From contig MU119202.1 in assembly GCA_014904845.1 (NCBI GenBank), forward strand, positions 310,001-374,000: a stretch of DNA of 64,000 nt. Reading direction: 5' to 3'. Below, piece by piece: positions 55,597 through 64,000 of the stretch. The position numbers were made by a program, and so were the translations under genes. This DNA comes from Acephala macrosclerotiorum (Eukaryota > Ascomycota > Leotiomycetes > Helotiales > Mollisiaceae). Position 1 is the first letter of the stretch. Every line of letters begins with the position of its first letter. The notes beneath the pieces are model-generated. The model worked only from the letters and a program-made list of their open reading frames with translations, was not told the origin of the DNA and made no database searches.

Positions 55597-57863
55597 TCAA
55601 CTAGTAGCAGCCTTATCGTCGTCCTCCAGGAAGAACTACATTATCCGTTAGTACATACAACATCGGGGGTAAAACTTGAAGCCCACATAGTTGCCCGTCA
55701 TTTTCTGCTCTTGATCCAGTTGAGAGTTCAGCTTGTTGATACGGGGTCTGAAGTTGGTAGGATCACGGCGGAAGGTGACATCAAGGTTCTTCAGGAACTT
55801 GTTGCAGCCAGTGAGGAGCGATTCCGGGGCATTGGCACGAGCATCAATACCTGGCTCACCGTCAAAGACAATAACTCGGTCAGCGAGATAGGTGGCCATG
55901 ATGAAATCGTGCTCGACGACGAAAGCGGTCTTCTTGGAATGCATGATGAAACGCTTGATGACACGTGCGGCGATGATACGTTGTTCGGAGTCGAGGTAAG
56001 CAGAGGGTTCGTCGATGAGGTAGATGTCGGCTGGTAATCCCAGTGCGAGCACGATGGCAACACGCTGCAATTCACCACCAGACAACGTCTTGACCTCCTG
56101 ATCAATGAACTCATCGAGCTTCAGGGGCTTGACAACATCGGTCTGGAATTGGGGAAGCAGGAAAGCAGTCTTGATCTTCTTGAAGAAGAGCTGTCGAACC
56201 GTACCCTCGAACTTTGGAGTAATCTTCTGGGGCTTCATGCTGACTTTCATACCTGGAACCTTCTGGTTGCCGTCTGGGTTCAAGGCTCCAGCAAGGAGTT
56301 TACAGAAAGTTGTCTTGCCAGTACCATTCTCACCCATCATGACAATGATCTCAGAATCGGTGAAGTCGCCAGATTCAATGCTGAGCTTGAATTCGCCAAG
56401 AGTCTTTTGCATGGACGGATACTTGAAAGCGCGAGTTCGATCAACCATGAACTCATCAGCAGCCTCAGCAATACGGAAGGTCAAGGACTCTTCTCTGAAT
56501 CGAAGATTCTCAGTGGGAATGTTGCCATCAAGGAAGATATTGATACCTTCTCGCACAGATGCTGGCAAGGTAACGACACCATAAACTGCTGGTCTACCGT
56601 AGAGGACACAGATGAAGTCGGACAGGTAGTCGAGCACGGACAAATCGTGCTCAACGCAAATGACATAGTCGTCTGGTCGAAGAAGAGATCGAATAACCTT
56701 CGCAGCACTCAAACGTTGCTTGACATCAAGATAGGATGAAGGCTCGTCGAACATGTACCTGTGATATTGTTAGTTCAAGGACCCTCATATCAAGTCTGGA
56801 GACACATACACATCAGCCTGTTGCACGCAAACGGTACCAATAGCAAATCTTTGAAGTTCACCTCCCGAAAGAAGGTTAACATCTCGATCCATGATGTGAT
56901 TTAGTTCTAGCAAGTCAATTAGTCAGAACTATAATTTATTGCTCATGAACACATACCAAGAACATCAAGAACTTCGGTCAAATTGTCCATCGATGCATTA
57001 GCCTCGATCAGTGTTCGCACAGTCTTGTCAGGGCCTCGGATAGCTTTCGGGATACGGTCAACATATTGAGGCTTGACAATAGCCTTAAGGTCATCCTCGA
57101 GGATTTTTGTAAAATAGTCTGCATCATTGTTAGCGCCAGTAGAATTGGCTGAGAAGACTGGCGGAACGTACTCTGTAGTTCAGACCCTCGGAAGTACTTG
57201 ATGACATCTTGCCAATCTGGGGGATTCTCGTATCTTCCCAAGTTGGGCTTCAATTTTCCGCTTAAGATCTTCAGTGCAGTACTCTTTCCTATACCGTTCG
57301 AGCCTACCAGACCCAATACTTGTCCGGGACGGGGTGTTGGCAGACGATGAAGCTTGAAGCTGTTCGCCGAGTAACGATGAGTAACATGCGACTCGAGGTT
57401 GGTCGGCAGATTGATAATGTTGATAGCTCCGAAGGGACACTTCTTGGGGCAGATACCGCAACCAATACACAGACTTTCGGAGATGAAGGCGATTTTGGAC
57501 TCGGGGGTGACTTCGATACAGAGACGTCCGCTCCTAACCACGGGGCAGGATTTCTTGCATTCTTGTCTGCATTTCTAAACCATATCATCAGCGCTATGCA
57601 TTCGGCAGAGAGAGTGACGACGTACCTTCGGCTTGCACTGTATCCCAAGGTGTTTTATTAGCATTCGATCGAGAGGGGAGCGGGGTAATGGTGGGGTAAA
57701 GGGTCGATGAATACCTTGTCAGTGCTGTGAAGAGTTAGCAGTATTCTATTTGGTTATGTTCCAAAACCAAAAGAAATGTAAGTATGGCTCGAAAAATGTC
57801 TGGAAAGCCCTGCAGGAGCATCTCTTACCTTATGATAGCGATTCTGGTGAGCTTGTCAGACAT
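55597..57863 (-). CDS. RLI1: ABCE1/RLI1 ribosome recycling ATPase
   Basis: Eight exons on the minus strand are 57829-57863, 57715-57724, 57626-57637, 57172-57574, 56957-57118, 56810-56906, 55687-56758 and 55597-55635, giving 609 aa (yeast has 608). The N-terminal Fe-S domain has cysteines at 16, 21, 25, 29, 38, 55, 58, 61 and 65 ([20 protein letters not shown]). Two ABC domains follow with Walker [10 protein letters not shown] and GENGTGKTT and signatures LLSGGELQR and TLSGGELQR. Hinge residues and the ending TGNYFFLEDDD are present. The enzyme splits post-termination ribosomes and acts in ribosome biogenesis and initiation. Exons 2 and 3 are microexons of 10 and 12 nt; exon 3 carries the first cysteine. 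Divergent from CHD1. Confidence 0.96.
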
Positions 57864-58468
57864 CCTGACTGCCTCGCGCTCCTAGGGCTACAAATATGCT
57901 TGTATTGTATTGGCAGATGCTCTGCAGACAGCAGATATCGGTGGCACCCAAGTCGAGATGCGTAAACACGTTCTCCCAGTTGACAAAGACAGAGGATGAT
58001 TTTTTCGAATTGTGGTTTGCAATGAATTTACCGGTATTGGTAGACCAAAGTGCGGGTCACTAGCGTCTCTGTACGGTGGGCTATCTTGCGAGATGCGTCT
58101 AAATTCAGACGTTAGCATGTCAAGGTACTCTCAAATGCACAGATGCTGGAATAAACTGTGCGGAAAGGATTAAAAAGGCATAAATTGTGATTTACTCTAC
58201 TTACTTTACAACTAGCTATTCATTCTACAGGATCTGATCCCGAGTTTGCTGTGAAGTTGGTGCATTTTGGCGCTTCCTGCCCTATTTCCACCGTAATGCC
58301 AAAGTCACAAGTTTAGGCGAGTCCTCTGGCAAGGCGGCTTCCGTTCATTTCATCCTCCTCTCGTCAGGACCACAGCCCTATATTCAGACACTACATACAC
58401 AACTATTCGACTCACGTCCACCATCGATTACAACTACTGTACCTGCCTCAAAGGGGGGCCTGTTTATA
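57864..58468. promoter_or_regulatory. divergent RLI1/CHD1 promoter
   Basis: These 605 bp lie between two essential-type genes pointing apart. A C/T-rich tract (about 58340-58440) immediately precedes the CHD1 start and suits its leader. No TATA box is seen. Confidence 0.45.
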
Positions 58469-61400
58469 ATGGCTTGTAAGTTCTTTATTTCTTCTGCAAT
58501 CCCCATACCCATCCTAGGTACCACTCAAAGCTAGGCCATCTTCCTGTTCAGATCATCGACACCGATTCTTATATCTCGAGCATGCCGACTTGGAAAACAA
58601 TGCGAACATTCCCTTTACAGAGTCTTTGCCCTCGATTGTCTGTTTGATGAGTTATTTGCATTTGTGCTTGATGGTACGCACACGAGCATCCCAATATGTC
58701 GGGAAGTCAGCCTGTCACTTTCATCAGCAACCATCTCAAGATGCGCCGGCAACACTCAAACTGGCTTCGAGGACTCCTAGAATGCGGTCGGAGGGTAGTT
58801 GAAATCGCCTGTCTCTTCTCTACGTTCTCATATGGCCATTGGGATTCTGGCGTCATAGCAGAAACTTTGCACTTCTTGACCAGACTGCTAACCTCGTTGT
58901 CTTTCTAGCCCCACCACTTGGAGCTCCATTGCTCGACTCGACGGCCTCGCTGTCGATTTCTAATGGAATCACAGTTCCATCTACTCTCACTAAAGACGAT
59001 GCCCCGTACGATAGCGAAGACAGCGAACTGTCCATCCCCAATGTCGACGATGAAGCCTCGCCGGCCTCGAATCAACAGTCCGAGTTTGGAGCTCAAGAAG
59101 CTCAGGATACTGAAGCTTCCGAGTCATCCGATGCTGAAGCTCCAGATCAGTCCGATGACGCAGACTTCGATATGGAGGAAAATAGTCCGGCTCCCGCAAG
59201 GAATGGTGGTCGAGAACAGAGCTCAACATCCACCGAGTCTCGCCGTCCCGCTAAGCGGAAGCTGGATCTCGAGGATGAGCATATTCTAGCCAACCCAGAA
59301 TTGTACGGTCTGCGGAGAAGTGTACGTGTTCAAAAGAGAGGTTGCATTCGGATGCCATGCTAACATTTCCCTAGGGTCGACCAGTCCAACACCGATCAAT
59401 CGTATGTCACAGCTTCACGGCCTACCCAGCTGTCGCGTGCTAGATATGGTACTAACTTCAGCAGATTGAATCTGACGACGATAACGATGATTCGGAGAGT
59501 GACGTCGTGCCGGCCCACAGGACAAAAAGAAGAAAGCAGGAGCGCTCTCAGCCTTGTATGTGTACTTCCTTGACCTTGCCGTCGCCCCAGCTAATATGTC
59601 ACTCGAAGCGTCAAAACGGGATACACCTATTCTTCGATCAGTTTCCGACTCCGACTCCGATGATACTGATACCTACGGCGGTGCACGAGCTCGAACATTG
59701 ACGAAGAAGCATCGGCGCCGCCAACTAGAATCCGGCAACCTGGCTCCTGTATACCAAGAGAAGCGATGGAATAGCCGGAGAGCTGCTCAAGTCACAGCTG
59801 GTGCATATCAGGAGAGCGACGCAGAAATTGAGGATGAATCAGAAATGATGACGCCAAACTACTGGGCTGGCGAGACTGAGGATACTACTCCCTACATCGA
59901 CGTCGTCCTCAAGCACCGACTCAAGGAAGGCAAAAACATGATATCAGACGATCCGAGTCGCGATGACTTCGAATACTACATCAAATGGCAGGGCAAGTCG
60001 CACTATCATGCCACTTGGGAGACCACCACATCCTTAACCGGCATGCGAGGCTTCCGCCGACTTGAGAACTACTTTCGCAAGATCGTACAGGAGGATATAT
60101 ACATGGCACGTGGTGATGATATACCTCCAGAAGAAAAAGAGAAGTGGATGCTGGACCGCGAACGCGATGCCGACGCACTCATTGACTACACCAAAGTTGA
60201 AAGAGTCATTGGCACACAAGACGGCGAAGATGAGACGGAGTACTTTGTAAAGTGGAAGGGTCTCTACTATGAGTCTTGCACTTGGGAAATTGCTTCACTT
60301 GTGAGCAAGCTCAATCAAGATGCAATCGACCGATTTCTGGACCGAAGCTCCCGGACACTGTCGTCAGACAACAAAGAATCCAATCCCAACACTCGAGGCC
60401 CTCACGTCCCCATCCGAGAGCAACCGTCATACATCAAAAATGGCCAACTCCGAGACTTCCAAATCACTGGTCTCAACTTCCTGGCCTACAACTGGACCAA
60501 GAATAAGAATGTTATCCTTGCAGACGAGATGGGCTTGGGCAAAACTGTTCAAACGGTAGCCTTCATGAACTGGCTCCGTCATGATAGACGGCAGGAGGGC
60601 CCATTCCTTGTCGTAGTACCTTTGACTACCATTCCTGCTTGGGCTGACACCTTCGATCACTGGGCTCCTGATCTAAACTATATCATCTACAATGGTAAAG
60701 AAGCTTCTCGGAGCATCATTCGTGAATACGAACTGCTCATCGATGGCAATGTAAAGCGGCCTAAGTTTAATGTTCTCCTCACATCTTACGAGTACATCCT
60801 CACAGATGCGACATTCCTGGCTCAGATCAAGTGGCAATTCATGGCCGTCGATGAAGCCCATCGCCTGAAGAACCGAGAGTCTCAGCTCTACCAAAAATTG
60901 CTTGACTTCAAGGCGCCCAGTCGACTGCTGATCACTGGTACTCCGGTCCAGAATACTTTGGGAGAGCTGTCGGCACTGATGGACTTCCTCATGCCCGGTG
61001 AGCTGGATATTGAAGAAAATATGGACTTGACCGAGGAGGCTGCTGGAGAAAAGATTGCTGCTCTCACCAACAAAATCCAGCCATACATCCTACGTCGCAC
61101 AAAGCAAAAGGTCGAGAACGACTTGCCACCGAAGAGTGAAAAGATCATCCGAGTTGAGCTTTCCGACGTCCAACTGGACTACTACAAGAATATCCTCACA
61201 AGAAACTATGCTGCTCTCAATGAGGGTGCCAAAGGTCAAAAGCAGTCTCTACTAAACATCATGATGGAATTGAAGAAAGCTAGCAACCACCCTTACATGT
61301 TCCCGAATGCTGAGGAGAAGATACTGAAAGGAAGTGAAAGACGCGAAGACCAACTCAAAGGCTTAATCGCAAGCAGTGGAAAGATGATGCTGCTTGATCA

Positions 61401-63743
61401 ACTCCTTACCAAGCTGAAGAGAGACAATCATCGTGTCCTCATTTTCAGCCAAATGGTGAAGATGCTTGACATCCTTGGCGACTATCTCCAGCTTCGAGGT
61501 TACCAATTCCAACGTCTTGATGGTACTGTTGCTGCTGGTCCTCGCCGGATGGCCATCGACCATTTCAATGCTGATGATAGCAACGACTTCTGTTTCTTGC
61601 TCTCTACTCGTGCTGGTGGTCTCGGCATCAACTTGATGACAGCAGACACGGTTATCATTTTCGATTCCGATTGGAATCCTCAGGCCGATCTGCAAGCTAT
61701 GGCTCGTGCACATCGTATTGGTCAGAAGAAGCCCGTCAGCATATATCGACTCGTCTCTAAGGAGACAGTCGAAGAAGAGGTTTTAGAGCGAGCGCGAAAC
61801 AAGCTCATGCTCGAGTTCATCACCATCCAAAGAGGCGTGACTGACAAGGAGAAGAAAGAGCTTCGAGAAAAGGCAGTCAAAGCAGGCAAGATCGATGATC
61901 CAAGATCGTCTGAAGACATCTCGAGGATTCTCAAGCGTAGAGGACAAAAGATGTTTGAACAGTCCGGGAACCAAAAGAAGCTCGAAGAACTCGACATTGA
62001 TTCGGTTCTTGAAAATGCTGAGGAGCACAAGACCGAAGTACCTGAAGGCATGGTTGCAGATGGTGGTGAGGACTTCCTCAAAAGCTTCGAGTACACCGAT
62101 GTCAAGATCGATCTCGAATGGGATGATATCATTCCTAAAGATCAGCTTGCAGGCATCAAGGCCGAGGAAGAGAAACGGGCTCACGAAGAATACCTCGCTA
62201 GAGTCGTTGAAGAAAATGCACCTCGCAAGGCCGCAATGAGAAACACTGCGGAGATCGAACGAGAACAGCGACTAGCTAAGAAGCGAGAACGTGACCAGGC
62301 CAAGCAAGACGAGCTCGATGAAAAGAGGGAAGCACAAGCCAATCGTGCGGATCCTAAGCGAGAATTGAACGAGAAGGAGGCTAGAAACCTCTTCAGAGCC
62401 TTCCTCCGCTACGGGTCCCTCGATGAACGCAGAGACGAGTTGATCAAGGACGCTCGGCTCGTTGGACGCGATATTGAAGTTCTCCGCAACGCTATCAAGG
62501 CTATCACCGACGAAAGCAAGAAGCTTCTCAATGAGGAGAAGGAGAGAATTGAAACGCTCGAGCGTGAATCGAACAAGCCTTTAACAAAGAAAGACAAGAA
62601 AGCCGTACTCTTCGACTTTCTTGGAGTCAAGCGCCTGAATGCTGAAACCGTCATTGAGCGCCCTGAGGAGATGATGATGTTGAAGTCGATCATTCCAGCT
62701 GCTTCCGATTTCAAGAACTTTCGTGTACCCGACGCTTCCAAGGCTGCTCACTACTCTTGCGAATGGGGCGCCAAAGAAGATGGTATGTTACTTGTCGGCA
62801 TTCACAGACACGGTTATGGTGCCTGGGTGCAGATCAGGGATGATCCGGATCTTGGCCTCAAGGAGAAATTCTTCTTGGAAGAACATCGTGTGGACAAGAA
62901 GGAGGAACGTAGTAAAGGTGAAGAGAAGGTGGCCAAAGCGCCCGGAGCTGTTCATCTGGTCCGACGATCTGACTATTTGCTCTCCGTCCTGAAAGCAAAA
63001 TACTCGAACGATCAAGCTGCTAAGCGTGCTGTTGAGAACCATCATAGGAACAACAAGAAACACGATCGAGCCAACGGCCATCGTCGATCCGAAACCAGAG
63101 GCTCTGTTTCTGCTTCACCTGCTCCTCAGTCAAGGAAGAACCACCGTCAACCGGAGCACCGGAGCCGAGATCGAGAGAGAGACCGCGCAGACAGCCACAG
63201 CCAAGGAGCAGACAACTCCACTCCCAAGCCTGATCTGAAGAGGAAGCATAGCGCACCTAATGAGGATCGTCATGCCAAGAGTCATAAATCGGAGAATGGC
63301 CATTCGAAATCGAGTCACCAACAAGATTCCATGCTCCGTGTCATCTTCCGGCCTGTGAAGGATAGTCTAAAGAAAATACAATCCGCTACAAAAGAGCGTA
63401 TCACATCACGGAAAGAACGCGCGAATCTGATGAAGGTAGAGCTTGTGACACTTGGTAATTTCATCAACGACCTGACCAAAGAAGAAGGCAATGCCTTAGA
63501 AGGTCAATTCTGGTATGTCCCTGCGAATAAGTGAACGATGTATATATGCTAACTGGTTCAAGGGAGTACGTCGCCAGCTATTGGCCTCCAATTGAAGGCA
63601 AGGACTCTTTGACTGGAGACCGATTGATGAAGATGTACGAGAAGATCATTAATCCTGAGGTAACACCCAAAGATGGCACAAGCACATCGGGGAACAAAGT
63701 TACGAATGGCACACCTGCATCGGCTGCGAAGGTGAAGAGTTAG
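58469..63743 (+). CDS. CHD1: CHD1 chromatin remodeling ATPase
   Basis: Exons are 58469-58475, 58909-59321, 59375-59401, 59462-59555, 59609-63512 and 63563-63743, giving about 1541 aa. The acidic N-terminus is followed by two chromodomains (about 275-342, with FEYYIKWQGKSHYHATWE; about 377-427, with YFVKWKGLYYESCTWE). The SNF2 ATPase has Walker A DEMGLGKT (about 487), DEAH (about 594) and the C-terminal lobe with STRAGGLGIN and QAMARAHRIGQ. A SANT-SLIDE DNA-binding region (about 1100-1330) and a C-terminal CHCT/DUF4208 helical domain (QFWEYVASYWPPIEGKDSL) complete it. Chd1 spaces nucleosomes on transcribed genes. The first coding exon is 7 nt, before a 433-bp intron. Small ambiguities remain at exon 4 (start 59462 or 59465) and exon 5 (acceptor at 59590 or 59608). 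Confidence 0.95.
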
Positions 63744-64000
63744 ATTGAGATTTTTCTACAACGCTGAGAGGGGATTTCTTTCCAACACCATTGCGTTGGC
63801 GTTACATGGTATTTGTTCATTTGGGGAATCACACCGGGGCTGCATGGGTTTGCGGCTGGCATGGGTGCATATATCAGGCGTTGAAATCATGTGTTTTAGA
63901 GCCAGAATTCCATGATCCTTGGGCGTGGAGTTTTGATCATTTGGGCAAGAATTGGTTGCTAGGTGGCATCACACATACACACAGACGATTTTTGGTGTTT

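Overview
The window is nuclear DNA of a filamentous ascomycete. Genes lie on both strands with short, mostly 45-130 bp, GT-AG introns (donors GTAAGT, GTATGT, GTGAGT, sometimes GTCAGT) and CTAAC/CTGAT-like branch sequences. The gene set (Zn2Cys6 regulators, a 2EXR protein, a GH53 galactanase, RSC7, TRS65) is typical of Pezizomycotina. The wording of several proteins reminds me of Leotiomycetes (Helotiales), but that placement is inference. I rebuilt exon structures by hand from splice signals, reading phase and expected protein motifs. In every multi-exon model below the exon lengths add up to a whole number of codons.

Layout. 0-9 kb: the end of a BTB-like gene, a possible orphan exon, IML2 (lipid droplet/inclusion body protein), SEM1/DSS1 (proteasome lid), PGK1 (glycolysis) and an Mpv17-family membrane protein. 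9-19.5 kb: a secreted GH53 endo-galactanase and RSC7 (RSC remodeler), then about 5 kb with no convincing gene except one unidentified reading frame. 19.5-29 kb: an ASNSD1-like asparagine synthetase-domain protein, VPS9 (Rab5-type GEF with a CUE domain), an unrecognised conserved 772-residue protein and a HAD hydrolase. 29-36 kb: two Zn2Cys6 transcription factors placed head to head. 36-41 kb: a repeat-rich, Cys-rich membrane protein, a small secreted protein and a 2EXR protein. 41-48 kb: a family X DNA polymerase whose thumb appears to be deleted, and a large disordered protein. 49-64 kb: a GNAT acetyltransferase, TRS65 (TRAPPII), PRP40 (U1 snRNP), RLI1/ABCE1 (ribosome recycling) and CHD1 (chromatin remodeler).

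Most genes are housekeeping and not functionally linked. Several pairs share short divergent promoters: IML2/SEM1, ASNSD1/VPS9, TRS65/PRP40 and RLI1/CHD1. I saw no CRISPR array, tRNA, rRNA, intact transposon or secondary-metabolite core enzyme.

The items most worth a second look are the polymerase lacking its thumb, two consecutive 10- and 12-nt microexons in RLI1, a 20-nt microexon inside a zinc cluster, and the 893-residue membrane protein with two kinds of internal repeat.
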